Source: Eustoma russellianum (taxonomy: Eukaryota; Streptophyta; Magnoliopsida; Gentianales; Gentianaceae). Taken from it: 64,000 bases of DNA. The notes below the pieces were generated by a model that made no database searches, was not told the origin of the DNA, and saw nothing but the letters and a program-made list of their open reading frames with translations. Positions within the stretch are counted from its first letter, which is position 1; each line of letters opens with the position of its first letter. A program made the translations under genes and the position numbers. Shown here piece by piece: positions 53,925 to 64,000 of the stretch. The DNA is taken from assembly GCA_036186865.1 (NCBI GenBank), contig AP025049.1, positions 29,945,371 to 30,009,370 of the forward strand. Direction: 5' to 3'.

Positions 53925-56900
53925 AAATCCTTACTTGGAATGTTAGAGGTATTCGTACATCCATTGATAGATTATTGTGATTAGTACATCGATATCATTT
54001 TCATATTATTGCTGTAATTGAACCAAAGGCAAGGGAATCCTCACTGATATCTTACCGTTTGAAGCTTGGTTCGGTAAACAATGGAAACATTTGGATTTTT
54101 TGGACAGATTCGTTTATCCATTTAGAATCACAAAGAATTGGTGTGCAAAATCATTCACTACAAATTAAGTTGCTGACTACGGGTGAATCTTGTTGGTCTA
54201 CTTTTGTGTATGGGCTTCATACTATTGCAGGCAGAAGAACACTATGGGCAGATTTAACTTCATTTCATGAATCTTTGAATCTTCCGTGGTTACTAGGAGT
54301 GATTTTAACACATACCTTACATTGGATGAGCATAAAGGATGTTCTTCACCATCATTGAATACATTACAAGACTGTAATGATTTCATCACATATTGCTCAT
54401 TACAGTCAATCACTTATCAAGGTTCTCCATACACATGGAGTGATGGTCGCAGACTAGGTAGGGTATGGAGACGCCTGGATCGTTATCTTTGTACGCCGGA
54501 TTTCTTTGATCTTTTTTCTAGTGTACAATATCATCATCTAAGCAGGGTTACTTCGGATCATTCACCAATATATTTAGATTGTTCTATGAACCATAACAAC
54601 TCGTCAGCATCATTCAGATATTTAGATGTATGGACATCTCATCCTGACTTTGATCACTACGTTACGACACATTGGCAATCTTTTGAGACTGTTGGTAGAA
54701 TGTGGGGATTCTATGATAAATTAAGTAAGCTAAAGGGCTTACTACGGCATTGGAATAAAGAAGTCTTCGAAAACATTTTTGATTCATTGGCAGCTGCAGA
54801 GGCAGAGTCCACAACTTGTGAGCGAGCCTACGATACTACACCATCTGAGGAAACGCCTACGGCTTATCATTTGAGTATGGCAAAATTGTGACTTGCGCAA
54901 TCTCGCGCACAGCTATATTTGAAACAAAAAGAAAATGTCAAATGGATGCGTGAAGGTGATGCTAATACCCGATTTTTTCATAACATAGTCAAGGAGAAGC
55001 GAAGAAAGCAAACAATCAAATGAATTATTCGAGAAGATGGTGTCGAATGCGAAAATATACAAGACATTGAACAAGCTGCAGTACAATATTATCAAACATT
55101 ATTTCAGGCCTCCCACACCGAAAAATATGCAGATATACTGCAGTATGTGCCACAAATGCTCACAGAAGATGACAATAACCAATTACAAATGATGCCATCA
55201 ATAGAGGAGGTGAAAAAGGCTGTGTGGGATTTAAGTCCAACAAGTACAGCTGGGTCGGATGGATTTCCTGGATCATTCTATCGATATTTTTGGCATGTGA
55301 TATCTACGGATGTACATAAAGCAGTCCAAGATTTTTTCCTTGGGATTAGACCGCCTTCAAGACTGGCAGCGGCATTGATCATTCTTATTCCTAAAGTGGC
55401 ATCTCCCACTACATTTACTGAATTCAGACCTATCTGTTTAACTAACTTTATGGCCAAAGTGATCACTCGTTTAGTTGCTACAAGATTATCGGTGCTATTA
55501 CCACCATTAATTTCACCGGAACAAGCAGGATTTATAAAGAACCAAGACATAACGGATCAAATTATTCTAGCACAGGAAATGGTCCATATATTAGATAATC
55601 CAGTGCGCAGAGGACATGTTCTTATAAAGCTAGATATGGCAAAGGCCTTTGACAGAGTCTCTTGGACTTATCTACAGCAAATTCTCAATAAAATGGGTTT
55701 TCACCCGCGCATGACAAGAATTCTCTTAAATAATCTGGAGGCTACATGATGTTCAGTACTTATAAATGGTAAGCCTGCTGGATATTTTACAGTCTCTCAT
55801 GGAGTAAAGCAAGGCGACCCACTTTCGCCTCTATTATTTATCTTGGCTTCAGAAGGATTTTCACGTGGACTTAATTCGCTTATGAGAGCTGGCACCATAC
55901 AAGGATTTAATGCAGGACGTGTCCCAACTGTCTCACACTTGGGCTTCGCAGATGATTTGGTAATATTTTTAAATGGTTCAGTTTAAAACCTAAAGCAATT
56001 CAAACGGTTTTTGGACAGTTATCAACTTGCTTCGAGACAGCTAGTGAATCTACACAAAAGCCAGGTTGTGGTGGGAGCAGGAGTTCCAGGCACACGTGTA
56101 TCCCAAAACTTAGGTATGCATTTGACTACACTGCCAATTAAATATCTGGGATCTTATCTATACAAAGGTATAAATCGTGCAGCTTATTGTACACCACTGT
56201 TGAATCATGTTGATGCCACACTTAATTCTTGGTCTTCTAAGCTACTTTCAACAGCTGGTCGAGTTATATTAATTAGACATGTATTATGCAGTATGCCTAT
56301 ACACATTATTGCTAGCTCTAAATTGCCAAAAAGTGTACTGGACACTTTAAATAGGAAATTTGCCAAATTCCTATGGAATGATCGTCATCATTGGAAATCT
56401 TGGGATAAAATTTGCAAACCAAAAGAGCAGGGAGGATTGGATATTCGAAATATATGCTTAGTCCAACAAGCATATGATTATTTACTGTGGTGGAAATATC
56501 ATCATTCTCACTCTTTGTGGGCAACATATATGAGAGCGAAATATGGTCGTCGACATACAATATATGCACATATTTATGATTCTGTTACATGGAAGAGAAT
56601 TTGTCGTATTCATCCACAAATGCTTCTTCACGTGGAGCATACATCGGACAGACCAACTTGGCCATCTGAACCATCAGGTCAACTCACAATAAAATCCGCA
56701 TATCATCAAATTATCTCTGCTAATACTCCGATGGATTTTTGGAAATATATCTGGTGGCCGACATTACCATTAAGTACAAAGTTGTTCCTTTGGAAATTAT
56801 GGATGCGTGCATTACCTTTGCCAGAGAATATGTGTGGATGGCAACACATATTCCCAACACAATGTGCTTTCTGCAGGATGTATTCTGATGATCAAGATCA

Positions 56901-57764
56901 TATCTTCCTAAACTGCCCTACAATAAGAAGATTTGGTAGGAAATCTCTATTATGTTTTCTGGCCCAATGCCAAGACATTACAACATTCGCACATATTTAC
57001 TAAGATGGTGGAGAAACTCGTCAACAAGCAACATGATCGGTCAATTGCATTTAGTGGTGCCATCGATGGTCACATGGGTTATTTGGAAAGAATATGCAAC
57101 AATAAGATTTGGTGAAAGCATTTTCTCACATAATCGTCTATTTGAGAGGATCAGAGACCATATATATTCTTGGTGTGCAGCCACACAGGGAAGAAAATTC
57201 TCTCAACCCATATCTCATCTGATAACACGAAAATTTTCACCGCCTATTTGTTCACGTAGGGTGCAAGTGGTACACTGGATGTTGCCACCTACAGGTAAAT
57301 TCAAATTAAATGTAGATGCAGCAGTGGGATGTCATAGTTCAGCAGCAGGGGCGGTGTTGCACAATCATCGAGGAGAATTCATTTCAGCAATAAGTTTTTA
57401 TCTACCATTGACTACACCAATCAGGGCAAAACTTATGGCTCTTCAATATGCGCTGATATTTTATTCCAGAGACTATGATGATATCGTCATTGAAACTGAT
57501 TGTAGGCTGCTATTGCATCATTTATCAACCCCGAAAAAATTCGCAGGACCTTATGCTTCGGATCTACGACGTACAATACAGTTTTTATGCTTAAATCTCT
57601 CCACACTATCTTATTCTCCACGAGAAACAAATACTGCAGCACATACATTAGCCAGACATGGTATGCGATCACAAGGGGTGACCATTTATACATCCTTATC
57701 TTCTTTGCCATGTGAGGTGCGGGGAGCAATAATTTTGGACTCCACAGTCCCATATTTGAGATAA
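53921..57764 (+). pseudogene. ORF2 of LINE-1a (endonuclease-RT-RNase H)
   Basis: ATG at 53,921 (MKILTWNVRGIR, the APE endonuclease start). TGA 53,978-53,980 and a shift near 54,295 follow. Endonuclease motifs 'SDHSPI' and 'TWSDGR' are visible. RT runs about 55,200-56,100 with KLDMAKAFDRVSW and catalytic FADD ('LGFADDLVIF', near 55,950), broken by TGA 55,747-55,749 and TAA 55,984-55,986. A zf-RVT-like region lies near 56,700-56,930. After a shift near 56,945 an RNase H domain follows (NVDAAV, IETDC), with Lys at the expected catalytic Glu (IRAKLMAL). Such plant L1s cut DNA and reverse-transcribe their RNA in place. Confidence 0.9.
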
Positions 57765-58524
57765 CGATGTCTCCCAATGGGTTGGCGACTTTCTTCATTA
57801 GTTGCCTATGTCCTTTTGACATAGGCAACGTGGGTATGTACTCATTGCTGTATTCATATCGTTTACTTATCATTTTATATACTTGCGATATGGGCAGTAA
57901 TAAATTTTAAATTGTTTGTTTGAGGATATATCGAATTGAAGGACACTCTACGTGCTCAGACAGACAACATTCAATGGCGTGTCCTTATCTTTGTTGCCTG
58001 TATTCATTATGAATGCAGGCAACCTCGGTTTGTACAAGGCATTCTTACATTTCATGTATTATATTACGTATCCAGTCTTGACCATTTATATCTCCTGTCA
58101 TACATGGAAATTGACTCCAATGAATGAGGACATCATACGCGGCAACCATGGATGCGCACATGACTCTACTTCTAGGATACTGCCGATGCACAGCAGATTT
58201 TTGGAAAAGTTCAGATCCAATGGAGTATTATGGAGATATATACGGCGCAGTGTATATACATTCATTCGGTTTTATTATTTAGTGAGAAGTATACATGATC
58301 AACGCTCCAATTATATAAATATGTACGCTTTTTCCTTCGTCAAGGTTTTATCTACAAGGGTGGTTTTACTTGGCAAGGTTTTATTGCGGCATATCATATA
58401 TGATTGGAGGTTGGTAATCATTACATCACTACATTTTCTATTCTCGTTTGCTGAATTTCTCTGTAATATGGTATTCCTCCGCCATAAGTGAGGCTTTCAA
58501 TAAAAATGTTTTTTTTAAAAAAAA
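57765..58524 (+). other. 3' UTR of LINE-1a
   Basis: Contains two GTTGCC hairpins (57,801-57,829 and 57,993-58,023) and a 3' block 'cataagtgaggctttcaat' shared with LINE-1b, then AATAAA and a T8/A9 tract. Open frames here are not conserved. Confidence 0.8.
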
Positions 58525-58668
58525 ATGCTGCCCTCCTTCCTCCAGCGCGATCTCTCATGGCTGGTGGCGTAGCCGTCGTCATCCGCCTTCTCTTGCCTCC
58601 ATCAGTTACAGCTTCACCTCCTTATTCTCCTTCTGCGCAATCTCAATTCCACAGCACCCGCTTCACTC

Positions 58669-59944
58669 ATGGCGGCCCAAACAGCCGATCCAGTGGCAAA
58701 CCACGTAACGCTGACTCGTTCTTTTGCATCCCTCTTTGCGGCTTCGCCATTGCAAATATAACCAAAGCCAGTCCAAAAATTCAAGGGCAGTCCGATGATT
58801 TCTTTCTCTGATGATGAAATTCAAGCATTAGCTGCCCTGTATCGTTTCACATTGGTTGGTACGTTTTGGTACGGTCGTCCACAATTAGCAACAATCCGCT
58901 CCACCATTGATCGTATTGGATTCACAGGATCGGTAAAGGTGGGACTTTTGGATCCCACGCATATTCTTCTTCATTTTGATCTAGAACAAGATTATATTCG
59001 ATGTTTTTCACAAAGAGGTTGGATGATATCCGAAAACAAATGAGAATCACCAAGTGGACGCCGGATTACAATCCCATGATCGAAGTGCCTATAGTTCCAA
59101 TATGGGTATCATTTTTGGGTCTCCCAATCCATATGCATCGTAAAGATGCTCTCTTTCAAATAGAGGCTATGTTAGGAGAGCCATTAAAGTTGGACACTGC
59201 AACTGCCACATTGAATCAGCCATCTGTGGCGCGGGTATGTATTGAATTAGATGTCTCTACGGAGTTGCCTCAACGCATATTCATTCAGACATCATCGCGG
59301 GTGATCATGCTGAATGTTGAGTACGAAGATCTTCTGCAATATTGCACAAGCTGTTTTCGACTAGGTCATGTTGCAGCCGATTGCGGTAAACAGCATGCAA
59401 ACCCTAAATAGTCCCTTGAAAAAGATGTTGCACCAGCGGATAAGCCCAGAATAAATCCTTCAGATAAGAGCAAAAACAACGTTGGATGCCAAAAAAATGG
59501 GTTTTACATCTGCAGAACACCCGGCTGAAACAATTGAGACATATATGGAAACGATGAACCCTACATCACCGGACATGGCAATCACACATGAAGCATCAGA
59601 CATGCAGGACCTCTCAAGATTAAAAGGGGTTGACGATTGCCTATTAGGAGATCTTCCTGGGTCAACCATAATGGTTTCTCACTCTGACAATGAATTAGAA
59701 CCTACATTAACTGTTAATCGGCTGGATGAACAGGATGCGAGTTACTGTGGAAATATAGCCCACATAATAGAAGCCACATACGTTGATGCACATTCTAGCG
59801 AAAAGGTGGATGAAGATCCTGCTGATCCCCAGCCGAGTCAGGGGCCTCGGATATTGAGACAGAGTCAAGCCAATCCCACATCTCCCTGACTAACCAGGTT
59901 ACGTGCCGCGCATCTCTCTAACTCTTTTGATGTTTTATCTCAAT
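58669..59944 (+). pseudogene. ORF1 of LINE-1b
   Basis: ATG 58,669 (MAAQTADPVAN), with 'RSFASLFAASP'. TAA 58,762-58,764 interrupts, then 'SFSDDEIQALAAL' begins the DUF4283-like domain ('VGTFWYGRP', 'VPIWVSFLGLPIHM'), shifted once near 59,038. Knuckle CTSCFRLGHVAADC ends near 59,385; TAG 59,409-59,411 and a shift follow, then an acidic tail to TGA 59,887-59,889 and onward to a TGA overlapping the ORF2 ATG at 59,943. RNA-binding role as in LINE-1a. Confidence 0.86.
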
Positions 59945-62199
59945 GAAAATCCTATTGTGGAATGTCCATGGAATCCGTAAATCATTTAATCGTCTGCTAT
60001 CATTAGTTTGAAAGCATAAAGTACACATTCTAATTGTCATTGAGCCAAAGCTTCGACCAACTGCATTACGATCATATCGATTACAACTTGGTTTTTCAAA
60101 AGCTAAATCAGTTTGTAATGAACAAATATGGTTTTTTGGGAAGGAATCACTCTTGAATCAGGAAGAGGAGCAATATCGTTATCAACATCATTCAATCAAG
60201 TGTCGATGGTTGGCCATAGGAGAATGTTTTTGGTTGACAGCTGTATATGGACGCCATTCCATTTTACAACGACGTATATTGTGGGAAGAATTGAAACAAT
60301 TTCATGCGAACAACACAATTCCATGGCTTATCGGAGCAGATTTTAATACATTTAGAACATTAGAAAAGCATCGTGGTAGATCGCAGCCATCGCTGCGTAC
60401 ACTACATGATTTCAACGACTTCGTTCAGCATTGTCAATTGCAGGATATTCAATTTCAAGGTTCATGTTTCACTTGGTCTGATGGCCGCGGCTTAGGACGC
60501 ATATGGCGTCGTCTTGATCGTTTTCTGAGCTCAACATCTTTCTCTGATATATTTTCAATTACACAATTTCAACATCTATCAAGGGCTACATCTGATCATG
60601 CACCACTACTTTTGACATGTGATACAGAAGGCCCTAGACCTCCATCAGTTTTTTGCTATCTAGATGTTTGGGCAACACATGCGGATTTTGATGGTTTTGT
60701 TACCCATCGATGGCAATCATATCCAACAGTTGGAGGCATGTGGGGACTAAATAATAAACTGTCTCTTCTTCGAAAAGACTTACGACAGTGGAATAGAGAT
60801 ACATTTGACAACATCTTCGACACAGTATCTCAAGCAGAAGCCGAAGTTAAATCAGCAGAAGTGTTGTATGATGCGAATCCCACGGAAACAGCACGTACAT
60901 TGTATCATAGACATATCGCAGAACTGAAGATTGCTCAAAATCGTGCTTTTCTATATTGGAAGCAGAAAGGCAATGTGAATTGGTTAAAGGAGGGAGATGC
61001 CAACACTTCCTTTTTTCCATCAAACAGTGAAAAATAAGCGCTGCTGGTAACTCATTCGCAGAATCTTGACACCAGATGGTAATGAGTGTGTTCAGCCGAG
61101 TAACATTGAAGCTAAAGCTATTCGATATTTTTCGCACCTCTTCGCCAAAGAAACTGTGACAAATTGTGAATCGATTATGCAGCATATACCAACACAGATC
61201 ACGGCAGATGATAATTGCATGCTGCAGGGGATTCCAATGATGGCAGAGGTGAAGGAAGCTATTTGGAATCTCAGCCCCACAAGTGCAGCTGGCCCAGATG
61301 GCTACCCGGGGTCTTTCTATAGGCGTTTTCTGCACTTCATACAGCATGATGTTCATAAAGCAGTTCAAGAATTTTGTTTGGGTATTCGGATGCCAAAGCC
61401 TGTTGCAGCGACATCCATTATTCTTATACCAAAGGTATGTAATCCTCAAACTTTTGCGGATTACCGTCCTATATGCCCTACCAATTTTATCTCCAAGACC
61501 ATTACAAGGTTACTAGCTACTAGACTGGGAAAGATTCTGCCTAAGCTCATCTCGCCAGAACAAGCAGGCTTAATGAAAGGCAGAGGCATCACTGAACATG
61601 TATTAATGGCACAAGAGATGGTACATGTTCTAGACAAAACAATACCTCATCTTGTTAATCTACAATTCTCACCAATGTTACGAACAAAGCGGCTGACAAT
61701 AGTCCGTTGGCAATTTCCACCATCGGGCAAACTGAAACTAAACGTTGATGCCACTGTAGGACAAAAACTTGCGGCAGGGGGTGAGGTGCTAAGAACGGAT
61801 CAAGGTCATTTTCACTCGGCTATTTGCTTTACAATGCCTTTGGTTGGGCCGATACGGGCGGAGGTCCAAGCCATGACGATGGATTTGATTCATTATGCAC
61901 AACAATATGACAACATAGTAGTGGAGATGGATTGCCAATTAATGATCACTTTGTTGGCCAAAACTAGACAGTTTACAGGCACCCTGGCGTCGGATATATT
62001 ACGTGCAAGACAGTTTCTTAGTCTTAATCATTCAACAATTCAATATTGTCCACAGGAAGCGAATACCGCAGCACAATGGTTGACGAGATATGGCTACAGA
62101 ACAGCCGGAATGCAATCCTACAGCTCTATCCATGACATGCCGTGTGAAGTTCACGGAGCTTTACTCAAAGACCTTCATCTACCGGCCTTCCGATTGTGA
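59943..62199 (+). pseudogene. ORF2 of LINE-1b (endonuclease, RT lacking catalytic core, RNase H)
   Basis: ATG 59,943 (MKILLWNVHGIR), TGA 60,009-60,011, then open endonuclease (60,153-61,037) with GADFN and 'TSDHAPL'. A shift near 61,017 precedes the last open stretch (61,066-62,199): RT N-terminal half to 'LMAQEMVHVLDK', then a direct jump to 'RWQFPPSGKLKLNVDATVG' of RNase H. The part with the catalytic FADD and the zinc region is gone, yet the 377-codon frame stays open across the joint. RNase H keeps Asp (NVDA), Glu (IRAEVQAM) and Asp (VEMDC). It cannot reverse-transcribe. Confidence 0.9.
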
Positions 62200-62935
62200 T
62201 AGATGTCTAGCATTGTATCGACAAAATATCTTTGTCGTTGTCTGTGCTTTCGAACACGGGCAACATTGGTGCGTTTACTATTCATACATTCTTTTGTCAT
62301 GCACGTTGCAATTCACACTAAACTTCCATATGCATATCCATGTTTGACGTTTGCGTTTGCTCTGCCTCGGTGGACATCATTTACGAGGGAATGCACAAGT
62401 TCAACAATCACAACCAAGCGCTGCACAACTAAACTACTCAGTGGCAAGCAAAAGATATCGTCGTCTTGGTTCATGCTAAGCCAAGGCGACTTGGGTATGG
62501 TCTGGGTTCGTTTGAATGCATTATCTTATGTTCTCATTGTTTTTCTCCTAACTGCTGCCTTGAACTCTCACGAGGTACATGGTACACCGGATTCAACAAG
62601 ATCAAGTCACGGCACTCCAGAAACATTTGGCGTAATTCATGATGAATGGCTCAGTAGCGATATTTATTCCAGCGAAATCCCACACATGTATTCATTTAAA
62701 TATAGCTTAGGCGTAAATACCAGCCGTATAAATAGTACGCTTTTTCCTTCGCCAAGGTTTTATCCACAAGGGTTGTTTTACTTGGCAAGGTTTTAATGCG
62801 GCATATCATATACGACTGGAGACTCGCCATCATAAGCGTGTTGTTTCATTTATTTTCATACAACGATGATTGTAATATGGTTTTTCCTCCACCATAAGTG
62901 AGGCTTTCAATAAAATTTATCATTCATAAAAAAAA
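62200..62935 (+). other. 3' UTR of LINE-1b
   Basis: One 28-nt hairpin (62,237-62,264), blocks 'acgctttttccttcgccaag' and 'cataagtgaggctttcaat' shared with LINE-1a, AATAAA and an A8 tail. Overlapping open frames differ from LINE-1a and are not supported. Confidence 0.78.
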
Positions 62936-63377
62936 CATATATATATACACACACATACATACGCAGCCATGTGTGTATATGTAGTGTGGAGAAGAACTTT
63001 CCATTTCAAATTTGTTGTCAAATAGGCATTTTCAAGTATGTCTCCTTAAGCACTTCATTTAATATCTACTTTAGTTCATCTCCTTAAGCACTTCATTTAA
63101 TGAACTAGTTTAGTTCATCTCCTTAGGCACTTCATTAAATGAACTAGTTTAGTTCATTTAACATAGCACCTGAAAATAGTATAAACACAACAAATGTTTG
63201 CCATATGATTTAAGCGTTAACGCTTTATGGCACGTTAGTACAACAATGATATATATAAAACATATAAATCATATTTATCATGTATGCATGTCATGTAACA
63301 CTTAAATCATGCATTTCGAAAACACATAACATTTAAATCATGCATTTTAAAATCATTCAGACCCCCATTTCTCAACA
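62936..63377 (+). mobile_element. Y2 solo-LTR-like repeat, segment 3 of 3
   Basis: Resumes with a TA/CA-rich run and ends 'catttctcaaca', matching the Y1 end. It has a local triplication of a unit with 'cttaagcacttcatttaat' and 'gaactagtttagttc' (63,044-63,160). Confidence 0.72.
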
Positions 63378-64000
63378 GAAGAATCATAAAATAGATAGAA
63401 TAAAACATTAACGACATGAGTACATCCTAACTACATCAACGTACACTATCATCGGTACATCAGTACAAAGGTACATAGCTGAAATAACAAAATTCAAAAG
63501 CTGGAACTAAGGCCCACTAGGCTGCTCACAGAACCAACTCTCTCGGCTCGTCCTCTATATAGTCTAGCTCTGGGTCCTGAGGCTCTACAAGATGTAAAAT
63601 AAGAGTGAGCGATAGTGAATAGGTCAGCAAGTATTTCTGCCTATGATCGTCATGTTGATCATGCATGGGAGACAGGGTAATAAAATCAATACTATAAAAT
63701 AAAGAACTTGAATCGCCTCCTTTAAAACAGGAAATAAAGGGCAACGTAAACAACATAAGTAAATCGAACATGTAAGGTAGTAGTTTCAATCATTCATTAA
63801 CAGTATTTTAGGAACTTAGTTATCTTCCGTATAATCTTGATTATCCTAAGTCGTAAACCTTCTAAATCGGGTTCCATATGCCTATCGGTACCTATCTGTC
63901 TGTCACACTAGGGCAAAGTGTGGGAGTGATGATGACGTAAAGGGTATCAAGTGCTCATAAGGTATGTATGTGATGCATGCATCGTAAAACATTTAGAAAC
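63378..64000 (-). mobile_element. Z: chromovirus LTR, segment 2 (continues past the window)
   Basis: Minus-strand LTR interior resuming after Y2. It holds the candidate exon at 63,526-63,584 and the upstream block 'acttgctgac' found before the same exon in A, B and X. Nothing else is recognised. Confidence 0.6.
63526..63584 (-). other. Candidate LTR-encoded terminal exon in Z
   Basis: Minus strand after 'cactcttattttacatcttgtag'. The phase-1 frame reads EPQDPELDYIEDEPRELVL then TGA. After removing Y2 it lies about 270-330 bp from the LTR 3' end, the same place as in A, B and X. The EP..PEL..IED pattern resembles B (EPEYELIFIEDD). No known family. Confidence 0.4.

Larger units (their letters stand above)
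52412..58524 (+). mobile_element. LINE-1a: near full-length L1-type LINE
   Basis: About 6.1 kb with ORF1 (RNA-binding), ORF2 (endonuclease, RT, zinc motif, RNase H), a 3' UTR with two hairpins, an AATAAA signal at about 58,499 and a terminal T/A tract. It begins tgctgccctcct, exactly as LINE-1b does, so the 5' end is probably complete. Several stops and frameshifts make it inactive. It lies in Y2 beside a (TA)n run; no clear target duplication can be defined in the A/T-rich flanks. Confidence 0.9.
58525..62935 (+). mobile_element. LINE-1b: L1-type LINE with internal deletion
   Basis: 4.4 kb, same family and strand as LINE-1a and abutting its 3' A-tract. It starts tgctgccctcctt, has both ORFs, a hairpin-containing 3' UTR, AATAAA (about 62,909) and an A8 tail. 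About 1.6 kb of ORF2 between mid-RT and RNase H is missing relative to LINE-1a. Head-to-tail placement suggests insertion into the older element's A-tail. Confidence 0.9.

Noticed and set aside
57936..58491. 180-codon frame after LINE-1a ORF2 as an extra ORF
   Set aside because: Lies in the 3' UTR, spans the hairpin, and the matching part of LINE-1b is not open in the same frame.
62203..62796. 197-codon frame after LINE-1b ORF2
   Set aside because: 3' UTR of LINE-1b; not conserved in LINE-1a.

Overview
The window is repeat-only DNA from a flowering plant. Nearly every base can be placed in a retrotransposon, and I find no convincing intact host gene, tRNA, rRNA or CRISPR array. Evidence for a plant genome: Ty3/gypsy chromoviruses of the Tekay/Del type, whose integrase ends in a chromodomain and whose primer site matches plant initiator Met-tRNA (TGGTATCAGAGC); L1-type LINEs with a C-terminal RNase H; an RTE LINE with a plant-type 3' end; very long LTRs; and (TA)n microsatellites.

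The layout is two nested stacks. Stack 1 (about 1-46,036): an old minus-strand LTR region (W; 1-560 and 2,916-4,408, resuming 45,784-46,036) holds a 5'-truncated RTE LINE (1,615-2,898) and a solo-LTR-like repeat Y1 (4,409-45,783). Y1 is split by two insertions. Element A is a complete but decayed chromovirus (5,110-15,198, TSD aatca). X1 is a minus-strand non-autonomous element with 4.5-4.6 kb LTRs and a 1.3 kb internal domain (15,703-44,322, TSD gactt). X1 is itself split by array B (21,495-39,653, TSD gccat), a tandem LTR-internal-LTR-internal-LTR array of a chromovirus related to A. Stack 2 (46,037-64,000): a minus-strand LTR fragment Z holds a second Y copy (Y2, 46,162-63,377). Y2 contains a 4.0 kb solo LTR of family X (46,198-50,200, TSD gggtg) and two head-to-tail L1 LINEs (52,412-58,524 and 58,525-62,935).

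Two things stand out. First, the A and B chromoviruses carry two spliceosomal-type introns at identical positions and phases: 83-84 bp between gag and protease, and 70 bp inside RNase H. Each has an in-frame stop just past the donor and is kept in all three copies. Unspliced RNA would give Gag, and splicing would be needed for Gag-Pol. Second, the LTRs of at least three families (A/B, X, Z) contain a short phase-consistent reading frame behind a 3' splice-site-like sequence, always about 270-370 bp from the LTR 3' end. It may be a conserved LTR-encoded terminal exon. The middle LTR of array B also looks like a mosaic of the outer two, as unequal LTR-LTR recombination would predict.

All coding regions except the first gag of array B (24,522-25,607) carry stops or frameshifts, so most elements can move only in trans, if at all.
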